Positions 8,234 through 16,431 are shown, numbered from the stretch's first letter. The stretch is DNA of 64,000 nt from Mesorhizobium atlanticum (GCF_003289965.1 NZ_QMBQ01000002.1:310001-374000), one strand, 5' to 3'. Translations and numbers: made by a program. Notes: a model not told the origin generated them from the sequence alone.

Positions 8234-10150
8234 ATGGCCCCACGCAATACCGTGGCACCAATCGACTTCGCACGTCACATGAAAACACACTGGGAGTCCG
8301 CTCTCGGCAACAGGTCCAACCCAGCCTTGGAGCAACTCTGGCAGATCACGGCAGCAACCTTCAACGAGGCCATCCTGACCGGCGACCAACGCTGGAGGGT
8401 ACTCGAACCCGCCACCGGCACGGGCAAGACCCAGGGCCTGATTGTTTATAGCGCCATGATGGCGGAACTGAATGCGGCGGGCGCTCCGTCGAACTGCACG
8501 GGCATTTTGGTTGTCGTTAGGACGATCGAACAGGCTAACGAGATCGTTGCGTCGATCAACGAGCTTGCAGGGAGACCTGTGGCGATCGCCAGGCACTCCG
8601 AGAACAAGATCGCCGCTGGACGGTGTGGCGACAAAGACGTGTTGGTGATCACGCATTCGGCGTACCAGAGGGCGGTCGAAGCGATCTGTCGCAACCAGCA
8701 GGGAAAATGGGACGAGTTTGTTAAATGGGAGGGTGGTCAACGCCGCCTCACCATAATCGACGAGGCGCTTGCTAACATCGTCGAACATTACCAAGTCAAG
8801 GCGCAGGACATTAGCAACGTGCTTGCCATGATCGACCAGCCGATGAGGTTGCGTCACAATGTGGCTGTCCAAGCGATCAAGTCTCTACGGGAAACACTGG
8901 AATTCTTGGAGTTCGATCGCCTCGAAGCGCGGCAGGGTTTGCTTTGGCGTGATCCAAGGGCCAGTCAGATCGACTGGTCGGAGGAGCATTCCTTTGCCGG
9001 GCTGATCGACGAGGTCTCAAGGCTTCCCCTCGACATGATGATCCTCCGCAAGGAGAGCCCTTTGGATCGTCGACGCCTCACAGAGCAGGCGACGAACACC
9101 TTACGATCATGCGAAAGCATTCTCAGTGGGTGGGCATATTATCAGCGATCAGGTGACTGGGACACGATCAACAATTCGGAGTTGCTGATCCCGGTGGAAC
9201 TTCCAGGCCCTGTGGTCCTCGACGCAACTGCTGCGCACAACATGCTCTGGGAGTTGCTAGGAGAGCGAGCGGTTCGCCCGGTGATCCCGTCCAAGGCTCG
9301 GAGATATCGCAATGTCACGCTGCATGTTACCAACGCCAACGGGCTCGGCAAAGGCAGCATGAAGGAGAAAGGCGCCGCTCGACTACCTCGTGTCATCAAA
9401 GAACTGGAGAAATCCAGCAAGGAGAGGTCCGTGCTCGTTTGTCTCCACCAGTCCCTTGAGCCGAAGGCCCTCACGCTGGAGCCGAAGTTCTCGCGATACG
9501 CCATAGCGCACTGGGGTGCGATCGACGGCAAGAACGACTGGCAGGACTTTGACACTGCTGTTGTGCTCGGCCTCCCTTATCGCGGTGACCTATGGGCAGT
9601 AGGCACGTTCATTGCCCTTCAAGGGTTGCCTGAAAATGGGTGGTTCGCATCGCCGTCATGGAATGACTACGATGACGTTCGGAAAGTCATGGAACAGAAG
9701 CAGATAACGGTCTCCGTGATCCAGGCGATCAATAGGGTTCGCTGTCGGAAGGTCATCAACGCCGAAGGTGATTGCCCCCCAACTGACGTCTACGTCGTCC
9801 TCCCGGAAAGTCGGCTGGGCGCTTCGATCTTAAGGGACATCACCACCGAGATGCCTGGGATCAACGTTGTCCCTTGGGGCTTCAACCTCGACGGCGATGC
9901 GGTCAGCGTTCGACAGGCCGAAGGTTATGATCCGCTGATCTCCTACATGCGATACCGCCCTTCCGGAGAGACGTCGATGATCACGGTCAAGTCAGAACTC
10001 GGCTGGCCATCGTCTAAGATGAAGGAACTTGGGCGTCTGCTCCGAGACGGAGCCCACCGCATCACCGCAACTCTTGGTGAGATGGGCATCACGTTCCACC
10101 ACAACGGCAAGACCGGAAGGGGAGCCAACGGTTGGTTGATCAAGGCCTAA
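8234..10150 (+). CDS. Superfamily-2 helicase-like ATPase with C-terminal winged-helix-like tail
   Basis: A 638-residue protein from ATG 8234, which has AGAGGAA at 8221-8227; an in-frame upstream ATG at 8147 has no comparable site. Walker A ATGTGKT is at 60-66 and a DEAL-type Walker B (IIDEAL) at about 174-179. The second RecA half has AHWGAIDGKNDW near 425-436 and a motif VI-like QAINRVR at 497-503. The last 60 residues look like a small helix-turn-helix module. Helicases of this pattern occur in phage, plasmid and defence loci. It follows two unknown genes on the same strand and precedes the convergent integrase. Whether it serves defence, replication or transfer of the island is open. Confidence 0.75.
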   Translation: MAPRNTVAPIDFARHMKTHWESALGNRSNPALEQLWQITAATFNEAILTGDQRWRVLEPATGTGKTQGLIVYSAMMAELNAAGAPSNCTGILVVVRTIEQANEIVASINELAGRPVAIARHSENKIAAGRCGDKDVLVITHSAYQRAVEAICRNQQGKWDEFVKWEGGQRRLTIIDEALANIVEHYQVKAQDISNVLAMIDQPMRLRHNVAVQAIKSLRETLEFLEFDRLEARQGLLWRDPRASQIDWSEEHSFAGLIDEVSRLPLDMMILRKESPLDRRRLTEQATNTLRSCESILSGWAYYQRSGDWDTINNSELLIPVELPGPVVLDATAAHNMLWELLGERAVRPVIPSKARRYRNVTLHVTNANGLGKGSMKEKGAARLPRVIKELEKSSKERSVLVCLHQSLEPKALTLEPKFSRYAIAHWGAIDGKNDWQDFDTAVVLGLPYRGDLWAVGTFIALQGLPENGWFASPSWNDYDDVRKVMEQKQITVSVIQAINRVRCRKVINAEGDCPPTDVYVVLPESRLGASILRDITTEMPGINVVPWGFNLDGDAVSVRQAEGYDPLISYMRYRPSGETSMITVKSELGWPSSKMKELGRLLRDGAHRITATLGEMGITFHHNGKTGRGANGWLIKA

Positions 10151-10250
10151 TGGTGGGTGGCCCCTATACTGGAAGATAGCGCCCACCATGGTCCCATGGA
10201 TGATGGCAGAACGTTAAGAGACACGCCGAGCTGAGCTCGTTAGGTACCCA

Positions 10251-10273
10251 GGTGCCAACGTTGACCTGGCACC
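10251..10273. other. Hairpin between helicase-like gene and integrase
   Basis: GGTGCCA at 10251-10257 and TGGCACC at 10267-10273 form a perfect seven-base stem around a nine-base loop. There is no T-run after it on either strand. It lies between two convergent genes and may end transcription, but this is weak. The rest of 10151-10368 shows no gene. Confidence 0.3.
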
Positions 10274-10368
10274 GGCCATGCGATTGTGGGAAGACAAAAG
10301 GTTTCATCGCCTTGCGTCCTCCCACCTTTTTCCTGATCAGGATAGCGGCTGTCTCGGCGGCAAACTTC

Positions 10369-11376
10369 TCATCCTATACCGCAGACGGCCAGCTTGGCTC
10401 GAATGGACGCATGACTGGCATGTGCGTATCGGAACAGCATCCTCATGTCTCGATGGCCACTGATTGACGCTACCTCTGGCGCCGTCAGGCCAAGCTCAAA
10501 CAGTCGAGAGATGGCCTCGTGCCTGAGGTCATGGAAGTTCAGATCATTGATGTCCGCTCTTTCGGTGAGCCTGTCCCAGCACAGCCGAAGAGCAAGCGCC
10601 GACAAAGGGAACACCCGAGAAAAGCTTTCCTGTCCCGTTGGAGCTGCCAACGTCCTCACGACGTCGAGCGCACCAGATGTCAATGGAATATTCCGTGAGT
10701 GGCCGTTCTTGGTCTCCAGAATGGTTGCGGTGCCACGTGCCAAGTCGATGTCGCACCACCGAAGCTTCAGGATTTCGCTACGCCTCATCGCAGTCTCGAT
10801 GGCGAAACGGATCACTGGGAGAACGAAAGGGTTGCGAGTTTTCTTTCCGGCCTCGACCAATCGGCCCATCTCGCCTTCCCGGAGCCGCCGCTCACGCCTG
10901 TTGTCATTCGTTTTCAGCGCAAGGTCGACCAAGGGGTTCTTAAGTGGGATTTTCCATTCGGTCCGAGCAAGCTCGAACATGTTGTTGACTGGCGCCAACT
11001 GCCGCTTGAGCGATGTGGCGGCAATGGTCTTCAGCCTCTCGTCACGATAGGAGGCGAAGTCTGACGTACCCAGATCGACAAGGCTTTTCCGGCAGATGGG
11101 GTGACGTAGGAAGGCGTCGAGGACGATCGTCTCTATGTCAGCGCCCTTCTTGGAGGCTACGATCTCGGTACGGTAACGTCGAACGAGGTCCCCTAAGGTG
11201 ATCCCTTTGAGTTCCTTGCGGCTCGGCGCGAGTTCTTGGCGATCGGCTTGCGTCTCCATGTGTCTCGCCCATTCCTTGGCGTCCGCCAGTTTGTGAAACG
11301 AGCGTGAGATCGGAGGGAAACCCTTCCTACGAACCTGAACCTGATATTTGTCCCGGTGTTTGCGGATTGTAGCCAT
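10369..11376 (-). CDS. int: Tyrosine recombinase (integrase) of the island
   Basis: A 335-residue phage-type integrase. The N-terminal arm-binding part has basic residues (MATIRKHRDKYQVQVRRKG), followed by a SAM-like core-binding domain. The catalytic residues are all visible: Arg198 in AMRRSE, His282 and Arg285 in HDLRHE, His308 in SGHRD, and nucleophile Tyr317 in RYAH. It starts 100 bases from the 3' end of tRNA-Val and reads away from it, which marks that tRNA as the attachment site. The protein looks intact, so the island may still be able to excise. Confidence 0.95.
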   Translation of the reverse strand: MATIRKHRDKYQVQVRRKGFPPISRSFHKLADAKEWARHMETQADRQELAPSRKELKGITLGDLVRRYRTEIVASKKGADIETIVLDAFLRHPICRKSLVDLGTSDFASYRDERLKTIAATSLKRQLAPVNNMFELARTEWKIPLKNPLVDLALKTNDNRRERRLREGEMGRLVEAGKKTRNPFVLPVIRFAIETAMRRSEILKLRWCDIDLARGTATILETKNGHSRNIPLTSGALDVVRTLAAPTGQESFSRVFPLSALALRLCWDRLTERADINDLNFHDLRHEAISRLFELGLTAPEVASISGHRDMRMLFRYAHASHASIRAKLAVCGIG

Positions 11377-11390
11377 GACGGACCCTTTGC

Positions 11391-11410
11391 TGTGACCAGA
11401 GTGTGACCAG
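11391..11410. repeat. Short direct repeats between integrase and tRNA-Val
   Basis: TGTGACCAG occurs at 11391-11399 and again at 11402-11410, a period of 11 bases, about one helical turn. They lie between the integrase start and the tRNA 3' end, where arm-type integrase or excisionase sites are expected. Only two copies are seen. Confidence 0.35.
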
Positions 11411-11476
11411 CAGCGAATTCGAGGGTCTTCAAAAGGCGCTTTTGCCTGATTTGCTAAGAGAAATCAGAGGCTTGGA

Positions 11477-11551
11477 TGGTGGGCGTGACAAGGATTGAAC
11501 TTGTGACCCCTGCAATGTCAATGCAGTGCTCTCCCGCTGAGCTACACGCCC
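11477..11551 (-). tRNA. tRNA-Val (anticodon GAC)
   Basis: A full cloverleaf on the minus strand. The acceptor stem GGGCGTG at 11551-11545 pairs with CACGCCC at 11487-11481, the discriminator is A, and CCA is encoded at 11479-11477. The anticodon stem CTGCA/TGCAG encloses a loop TTGACAT with anticodon GAC, for GUC/GUU valine codons. The T-arm has GTTCAATCC. Its 3' end marks the right edge of the island and is reconstituted intact by the element. Confidence 0.95.
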
Positions 11552-11679
11552 ATCCGACGCCGCGCATACACCACTTTTGATCCGGCACGTCAATAGCGGG
11601 AATGTGGAAAGACGGCTTCCGTTTGTCGCATCGGCGAAGTGTCTGCCGATGCACGGCCCGATACGGGCCGGAGGCGCTT

Positions 11680-11780
11680 AAAGCGCGTCGCGATCTTTCA
11701 GATTCGCTCCATGCGCTTTGGCTTTTTGATTTTGCGCATGTCTTTGTCCCGAAACCGGTTACCACTTTCGGGAGACATGC
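11680..11780. repeat. Composite dispersed repeat, copy 1
   Basis: Two inverted-repeat modules lie side by side. AAAGCGC at 11680-11686 pairs with GCGCTTT at 11713-11719. GCATGTCTTTGTCCCGAAA from 11736 pairs imperfectly with TTTCGGGAGACATGC ending at 11780 around an ACCGGTT core. The second module recurs at 23690-23738 and 56832-56879. Such elements are scattered through rhizobial intergenic regions. This copy lies between cpdR and tRNA-Val. Confidence 0.75.
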
Positions 11781-11781
11781 T

Positions 11782-12147
11782 TTAGGCCGCCTGCAGCATC
11801 TTCTCGACCTCGTTGACGAGATCGCGCAGGTGGAAGGGCTTCGACAGCACCTTGGCGTCCTTGGGCGCCTTGGAATCGGGATTGAGCGCGACGGCGGCGA
11901 AGCCGGTGATGAACATCACCTTGAGGTCGGGATCGATCTCGGTGGCGCGGCGGGCGAGCTCGATGCCGTCCATTTCCGGCATGACGATATCGGTCAACAG
12001 CAGCGAGAAGGGCTCTTCGCGCAGCCGCTCATAGGCGCTGGCGCCATTGTCGAAATCGCTTACCTGGTAGCCGGCGCGTTCCAGCGCCTTGACGAGGAAG
12101 CGGCGCATATCGTCATCGTCTTCCGCCAGCAGAATGCGTGCCATCAT
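11782..12147 (-). CDS. cpdR: CpdR-type single-domain response regulator
   Basis: A 121-residue receiver domain with no output domain. The acidic pocket (LLAEDDDD), the phosphorylation site Asp53 in LLLTDIVMPEMDG, a Thr in FITGF and the conserved Lys in LSKPF are all present. Length and sequence pattern match CpdR, which in Caulobacter and Sinorhizobium is phosphorylated through the CckA-ChpT relay and, when unphosphorylated, directs ClpXP to degrade cell-cycle substrates such as CtrA. Start is one of two adjacent ATGs (12147 or 12144). It stands alone between the tRNA and a divergent amidohydrolase. Confidence 0.85.
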   Translation of the reverse strand: MMARILLAEDDDDMRRFLVKALERAGYQVSDFDNGASAYERLREEPFSLLLTDIVMPEMDGIELARRATEIDPDLKVMFITGFAAVALNPDSKAPKDAKVLSKPFHLRDLVNEVEKMLQAA

Positions 12148-12237
12148 GTCCCGTCCGAATCACCCGCCCCAAGCCTGCCGCCGGGCTAGGCCGTTAACCA
12201 TCCTGTATATGAGATGGAGCCGGTAAACATCAAGTGA

Positions 12238-13251
12238 ATGAAGGGCATGCCAGATGCTGTTCGGGGCGTGGTTTCGCCGCCTGAAATGCTGGACATGCCG
12301 CACGCAAGGTGGCAAGTTTTGCGTCATGATGCAGTGCTGTTTCCTGGTTCGCACAAATTGAAGACGGCAGCCGAGGATTTTTCGGTCGTTCCACCCTTCG
12401 AAATCCGATCGGGCGCCGAACAGCGCGTCCCTTTTCTGTTCAACTCACCGCATAGCGGCCGCCATTATCCGGAGCGGTTCCTGGCCATGGCGCGGCTCGA
12501 CCGCAACGCCATCCGCCGGTCGGAGGACTGCTATGTCGAGGAGCTTTTTGGCGGCGCCGTGCCGCTCGGCGCGCCGCTGTTGGCCGCCAATTTTCCGCGC
12601 GCTTATCTCGACGTCAACCGCGAGCCCTGGGAACTCGATCCGCGCATGTTCGCGGAGCCGGTGCCGTCCTTCTGCAACATCCGCTCGGCGCGTGTCGCCG
12701 GCGGGCTGGGCACGGTGCCGAAATTGGTCGGCGAGGGGCTCGACATCTATCCTGGCCGGCTGCCTTTGGCCGAGGCAGTGGGACGCATTGAGGCGGTATA
12801 CAAACCTTATCACGAGACGCTGAAGCGGCTCCTGACCAGGACGCATGCCAGGTTCGGCTATGCCGTGCTGATCGACTGCCACTCGATGCCGGCCTCGATC
12901 CGCGTGGGCGACAATGGCGTGCGGCCCGACTTCATCATCGGCGACCGGTTCGGCATCTCGGCCTCGCCGGCGCTCACCGAGATGGCGATCAGCCTGCTTG
13001 TCGGCATGGGGTATACGGTCGCCCACAACAAGCCCTATGCCGGCGGGTTCATCACCGAGCATTACGGACGACCGGCGCGGCATCTGCATGCGCTGCAGAT
13101 CGAGGTCAATCGCGGGCTTTACATGGACGAACGGACGTTCCAGAAATCAGCCGGTTTCGACGCCCTGGCCTGCGACCTGACCCGCTTCGCGGCCGACCTG
13201 ATGTCGATGCCCGACCATCATTTCGTCGACTTGCCGCTGGCGGCGGAATAA
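12238..13251 (+). CDS. N-formylglutamate amidohydrolase family protein
   Basis: A 337-residue FGase-family protein. The family hydrolyses N-formylglutamate to glutamate and formate in histidine breakdown, or related N-acyl amino acids. FNSPHSGRHYP, DCYVEELF, LDVNREPWELDP and the IDCHSMP metal-site block are recognisable. No other hut genes are adjacent, so its substrate is uncertain. The N-terminal 50 residues before the conserved domain are long, and the true start may be the ATG at 12286 or another downstream codon; 12238 has no strong ribosome site. Confidence 0.8.
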   Translation: MKGMPDAVRGVVSPPEMLDMPHARWQVLRHDAVLFPGSHKLKTAAEDFSVVPPFEIRSGAEQRVPFLFNSPHSGRHYPERFLAMARLDRNAIRRSEDCYVEELFGGAVPLGAPLLAANFPRAYLDVNREPWELDPRMFAEPVPSFCNIRSARVAGGLGTVPKLVGEGLDIYPGRLPLAEAVGRIEAVYKPYHETLKRLLTRTHARFGYAVLIDCHSMPASIRVGDNGVRPDFIIGDRFGISASPALTEMAISLLVGMGYTVAHNKPYAGGFITEHYGRPARHLHALQIEVNRGLYMDERTFQKSAGFDALACDLTRFAADLMSMPDHHFVDLPLAAE

Positions 13252-13276
13252 CAGCGCGCCCGAGTTCTTTATAAAC

Positions 13277-13320
13277 GCAATTCCGGACGGAAAATCGCCT
13301 CGCGCTTCTCCCGGAATTGC
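13277..13320. repeat. Dispersed palindrome, GCAATTCCGG family, copy 1
   Basis: GCAATTCCGG at 13277-13286 is matched by its inverted copy CCGGAATTGC at 13311-13320 around a GC-rich loop. Related copies lie at 15583-15624, 38513-38555 and 52475-52545. It sits downstream of the amidohydrolase gene in a 350-base region (13252-13600) with no recognised gene. Confidence 0.7.
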
Positions 13321-13600
13321 TCGAAAAAAAGACCGCATCGTTTTCACGACACGGTCGAAGTCTAGGGAGGAAACGCCCAAGGAGGGCATGGACAGGAAAA
13401 CCTGTCCAATGGCAAAATTATTGTGCGGCGCACAAATGTCAATCGACAGCAGAGTTTTTTAATTCAATATGATGTGGAAATTCCGCTTCGGCGGCTCGAA
13501 TGTGGCATTCAGGCAACAGAAAACGGGCGACTGACGAGACTTCAGTGTGCCTGTTCTGCGAGATAGAGCGGCTGGCGAAGGCCGCGACGGGGAGAATGAC

Positions 13601-14374
13601 TTGGATATCAGCACCGATTTCATGCGGCGCATAGCGCATGCCGCCGCAGCGGAAACCTTGCCGCGCTTCCGCAGCCAGGGGGCGGTCGTCAACAAGGAGG
13701 CCGGAAGCTTCGACCCGGTCACGGAGGCCGATCGCGAAGCCGAGCGCGCGATCCGGGCGCTGATCTCCGCCGAATATCCTGACCATGGCATTCTCGGCGA
13801 AGAACATGGCAGCCAGAACATCACCAACCGGCATGTCTGGGTGATCGACCCGATCGACGGCACCCGCGCCTTCATTTCCGGCCTTCCGGTCTGGGGAACG
13901 CTGGTCGGGTTGACGGCCGACGGCGACGCGGTTGCCGGCATGATGTCTCAACCATTCACCGGCGAGCTGTTCTATGCCAACGCCTCCGGCTCGCACTACG
14001 AAGGACCGGGCGGCCCGCGCAAGCTCTCGACCCGCAAGACGACCGACCTCGCGCAAGCGACGCTGTTCACGACCACGCCCGCCCTGTTCAAGGGCGAAGC
14101 GCGCAACCGCTACGACCAGTTCGAAACGAAGGTCCAGCTCGCCCGCTACGGAACCGACTGCTACGCCTTCGCCATGGTGGCCGCGGGCTGCGTCGACATC
14201 GTCGCCGATCCGGGCTTGAAGCCCTACGACATCGTCGCGCTGATCCCGATCATCGAGAAGGCCGGCGGCGTCGTCACCACTTTCGAAGGCGGCCCGGCGG
14301 AGAAGGGCGGCGATATATTGGCTGCGGCGACGCCGGAGCTGCATGCCGCGGCAATGGCTGCGCTGCGCGGCTGA
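13601..14374 (+). CDS. hisN: Inositol-monophosphatase-family phosphatase, probably histidinol-phosphatase HisN
   Basis: A 257-residue Mg-dependent phosphatase. The metal-binding motifs are GEEHG, DPIDGTRAFISG and, near the end, DPGLKPYDIVAL. The start of the conserved part (RRIAHAAAAETLPRF) and the overall layout match HisN, which removes phosphate from L-histidinol phosphate in Actinobacteria and Alphaproteobacteria. I take TTG at 13601, seven bases after GGGGAG, since it gives the family N-terminus; an in-frame ATG at 13547 would add 18 unlikely residues and ATG 13622 is the other option. An inositol monophosphatase role remains possible. Confidence 0.75.
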   Translation: MDISTDFMRRIAHAAAAETLPRFRSQGAVVNKEAGSFDPVTEADREAERAIRALISAEYPDHGILGEEHGSQNITNRHVWVIDPIDGTRAFISGLPVWGTLVGLTADGDAVAGMMSQPFTGELFYANASGSHYEGPGGPRKLSTRKTTDLAQATLFTTTPALFKGEARNRYDQFETKVQLARYGTDCYAFAMVAAGCVDIVADPGLKPYDIVALIPIIEKAGGVVTTFEGGPAEKGGDILAAATPELHAAAMAALRG

Positions 14375-14401
14375 TCCGCCGCGGCCTGGTTTCGACCGCG
14401 A

Positions 14402-15358
14402 TCAGGGAGCGTCGCCGGTGCCCGGAATGAAGGCATCGAAGGCGGCGAGCAACTGCTCGCGGTAGAAATCCTTCTCCTGCAGGAGTTCGTGCTCAGCGCC
14501 GTCGATCATCAACAGCGAGCCGACCCGTAGTTTCCTGGCATAGGCCTCCACCGCCTTGGTCGAGACCACCCGGTCGGCGCCGGCGGCCACGATCAGAGTC
14601 GGCACCCGGACCCTTGCCATGAAATCCGGATCGCTGACGGCTTCCGCGGCGGCGGCGGCGGCCTTCAGCCAGCGGATGGTCGGGCCGCCGAGCGCGAGCT
14701 GCGGCCAGGCCTCGTAGATTCCGACATTGCGGCGGTAACGCGCCGGGTCCGAGGTCACCTTGTTCACCTCGAAAGGCGGCGGCACTTTCGGCCGCGGACC
14801 GATCGCCGCGTAGAGCCAGCCGAGGCCAAGCGCGCAGAAGATCGCGCACACGCGCCGCACCGTGGCTATCGAGACCGGCATGTCCGGCACCTCCAGAAAA
14901 GGCGCCAGCAGCACCATGCGCCGCACCCGATTGACCATGGACGGCGAGGCAAGCAGCGCAATCACCGCCCCGGTCGAGTGGGCGAGGATATAGTAGGGGC
15001 CGCGGCAGTCGGGCAGCACGATCTCTTCGAAAAATTGCTCCAGGTCGCGCGTATAGTCGCGGAAGCTGCGGACATGGCCGCGCTGGCGGTCGCGCAGCAG
15101 GCGGCTGGAATCACCCTGGCCCCGCCAGTCGAGGATCGCGACGCCGAAGCCGCGATCGGCGAGATTGCGGATGGTCTCGAAATATTTCTCGATGCACTCG
15201 TTGCGTCCGGTCAGCAGAACCACCGTGCCCAGCAGCGGGCGGGCGACCGCAGCGAAGACGCCGTAACGGATCTTCTTGCCGTCACGCGTGGTGAAGAAGC
15301 CGCCCGCCGGCTTCTGCGGCGCGGGATTGTCCTCGGTCAGATGGAAAAGATCCGTCAT
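14402..15358 (-). CDS. Alpha/beta hydrolase, lysophospholipase-like
   Basis: A 318-residue serine hydrolase of the PldB/monoglyceride lipase type. The oxyanion region has LTGRNE, the DWRGQGDS block follows, and the nucleophile elbow is AHSTGA instead of the more usual GHSMGG. The acid is in AAGADRVVS and the catalytic His in DGAEHEL. ATG at 15358 is taken because the 26 codons upstream read as random Arg-rich sequence. It is convergent with hisN, 27 bases away. Likely acts on lysophospholipids or monoacylglycerols; not proven. Confidence 0.8.
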   Translation of the reverse strand: MTDLFHLTEDNPAPQKPAGGFFTTRDGKKIRYGVFAAVARPLLGTVVLLTGRNECIEKYFETIRNLADRGFGVAILDWRGQGDSSRLLRDRQRGHVRSFRDYTRDLEQFFEEIVLPDCRGPYYILAHSTGAVIALLASPSMVNRVRRMVLLAPFLEVPDMPVSIATVRRVCAIFCALGLGWLYAAIGPRPKVPPPFEVNKVTSDPARYRRNVGIYEAWPQLALGGPTIRWLKAAAAAAEAVSDPDFMARVRVPTLIVAAGADRVVSTKAVEAYARKLRVGSLLMIDGAEHELLQEKDFYREQLLAAFDAFIPGTGDAP

Positions 15359-15469
15359 TCGGCGAGTCGCTGGTTGTTCTTTGCCCGGGCGGACAAGGCG
15401 TCGGCATGGTGATAGACGGCCGGGCGGCAAAAGCAAAGGCGCCGAGATGCAACCGCCTTGAAACGGGAA

Positions 15470-15500
15470 GGCCGGAAGTGCCTGCGGCGCACTTCCGGCC
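15470..15500. other. Strong intergenic hairpin
   Basis: GGCCGGAAGTGC at 15470-15481 and GCACTTCCGGCC at 15489-15500 form a perfect 12-base stem with a seven-base loop. It lies between divergent genes, 112 bases upstream of the hydrolase start and far upstream of hsp20, so it is not a simple terminator. No T-run follows. Confidence 0.5.
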
Positions 15501-15582
15501 TCTGTCGATCCGGGAGGAAGGGACGTTGCACCCGGTTCGGCCTCGTCGCGGCGCCGGGATCAAGGCACCGCTTGTCTCTGAC

Positions 15583-15624
15583 GCAATTCCGGTCGGAACG
15601 CGCCTCGCGCTTTTCCCGAATTGC
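15583..15624. repeat. Dispersed palindrome, GCAATTCCGG family, copy 2
   Basis: GCAATTCCGG at 15583 and CCCGAATTGC ending at 15624, same arrangement as at 13277-13320, in the hydrolase-hsp20 intergenic region. Confidence 0.65.
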
Positions 15625-15724
15625 CTGACTTGACCGAAACCTAGCAAAGCCCGGCTGAACGGATGCCGAAGCCTCAGTTCATCCGCCGTTCATCAACATG
15701 GCGGTTTTGCGCCGGTCAAAAAGC

Positions 15725-15753
15725 CTTGAAATGGCTTTCTCCGCTTCCCAAAT
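15725..15753 (+). promoter_or_regulatory. Candidate RpoH (heat-shock) promoter of hsp20
   Basis: CTTGAA at 15725-15730 matches the -35 of alphaproteobacterial RpoH promoters, and CCCAAAT at 15747-15753 lies 16 bases later where a C-rich -10 is expected. The -10 match is partial. Transcription from here would give a leader of about 100 bases, the right length for the thermometer that follows. Confidence 0.4.
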
Positions 15754-15764
15754 GAAGTTTGCGG

Positions 15765-15860
15765 CCGCCGATGTCGGGGCCGCTGGCCTATCCGAAACGC
15801 CTTTCGAGGGTTTCGCACCAGGTCATACGCAAACCATGTTGCTCAACAGGAGAACACCTC
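15765..15860 (+). promoter_or_regulatory. ROSE-type RNA thermometer in the hsp20 leader
   Basis: The last hairpin is formed by TTGCT at 15839-15843 and the ribosome site AGGAG at 15848-15852 around CAAC. Paired as RNA this gives U-G, U-A, a G-G mismatch, C-G and U-A, which is the hallmark of ROSE elements that mask the Shine-Dalgarno of rhizobial small heat-shock genes at low temperature. Further GC-rich helices can form in 15765-15830. The 5' limit is approximate. Confidence 0.75.
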
Positions 15861-16328
15861 ATGCGTCACGTTGATTTTTCCCCGCTTTATCGTTCGACCG
15901 TCGGCTTCGACCGGCTGTTCACCATGCTCGATTCGCTCGGCCAGCCCGAGACCGCGCAGACCTACCCGCCCTATAACATCGAGCGCACCGGCGAAAACGC
16001 CTATCGCATCTCGATGGCCGTTGCCGGCTTCTCGGAAGACGAGATTTCGATCGAAGCCCACCGCAACGTGCTGACCGTCAAGGGCGAGCGCAAGGAAGAG
16101 GGCAATGGCGAGGGTTCCGAGCTGCTCTATCGCGGCATTGCGTCGCGCGCTTTCGAGCGCCGCTTCCAGCTCGCCGACCATGTCGAGGTCGAGGGCGCCA
16201 CGCTGAAGAACGGCCTGCTCTTCGTCGACCTCAAGCGCAACATTCCCGAGGAGCTGAAGCCGCGCAAGATCGCGATCACCTCGTCCTCGGACAAGGCCAA
16301 GCAGATCGAGGCGAAAGCGGCCGCGTAA
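15861..16328 (+). CDS. Small heat-shock protein, Hsp20/IbpA type
   Basis: A 155-residue alpha-crystallin-type chaperone that holds unfolding proteins until DnaK/ClpB act. The crystallin domain runs from about residue 37 (YNIERTGENAYRISMAVAGF) to 135, includes the LTVKGER strand and the RAFERRFQL segment, and ends with the ATLKNGLLFVDL block; the C-terminal anchor I-x-I is PRKIAI. Start ATG 15861 follows AGGAG within the ROSE hairpin. Expression should rise on heat both through RpoH and by melting of the leader. Confidence 0.93.
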   Translation: MRHVDFSPLYRSTVGFDRLFTMLDSLGQPETAQTYPPYNIERTGENAYRISMAVAGFSEDEISIEAHRNVLTVKGERKEEGNGEGSELLYRGIASRAFERRFQLADHVEVEGATLKNGLLFVDLKRNIPEELKPRKIAITSSSDKAKQIEAKAAA

Positions 16329-16368
16329 TCGAGGGCTCCATGCAAGCCCGTCTCGCTGCTGAGACGCA

Positions 16369-16396
16369 AGCGGCGCCGAAAGGCGCCGCTTTTTAT
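16369..16396 (+). terminator. Rho-independent terminator of hsp20
   Basis: AGCGGCGCC at 16369-16377 and GGCGCCGCT at 16382-16390 form a nine-base stem with a GAAA tetraloop, followed by TTTTATT. It sits 41 bases after the hsp20 stop. Confidence 0.9.
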
Positions 16397-16431
16397 TGTG
16401 CCATCGCCAACGGCCTTCTGGCCTGGGCCCA

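Larger units (their letters stand above)
1..11476. mobile_element. Integrated genomic island at tRNA-Val (left end outside window)
   Basis: A block of accessory genes ends exactly at the 3' end of the tRNA-Val gene. The integrase gene starts 100 bases from the tRNA and is read in the same direction, the usual layout for tyrosine-integrase islands that use a tRNA 3' end as attB. The block is visibly richer in A and T than the flanking chromosome and has none of the dispersed palindromic repeats found after 11551. It carries a restriction-modification locus, a serine resolvase, two unknown genes, a helicase-like gene and the integrase. I found no second copy of the tRNA 3' end inside the window, so the left junction should lie before position 1. 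No phage structural or conjugation genes are present. Confidence 0.8.

Noticed and set aside
1..11476. Prophage
   Set aside because: Integrase present but no capsid, portal, terminase, tail or lysis genes; the content fits a defence or genomic island.
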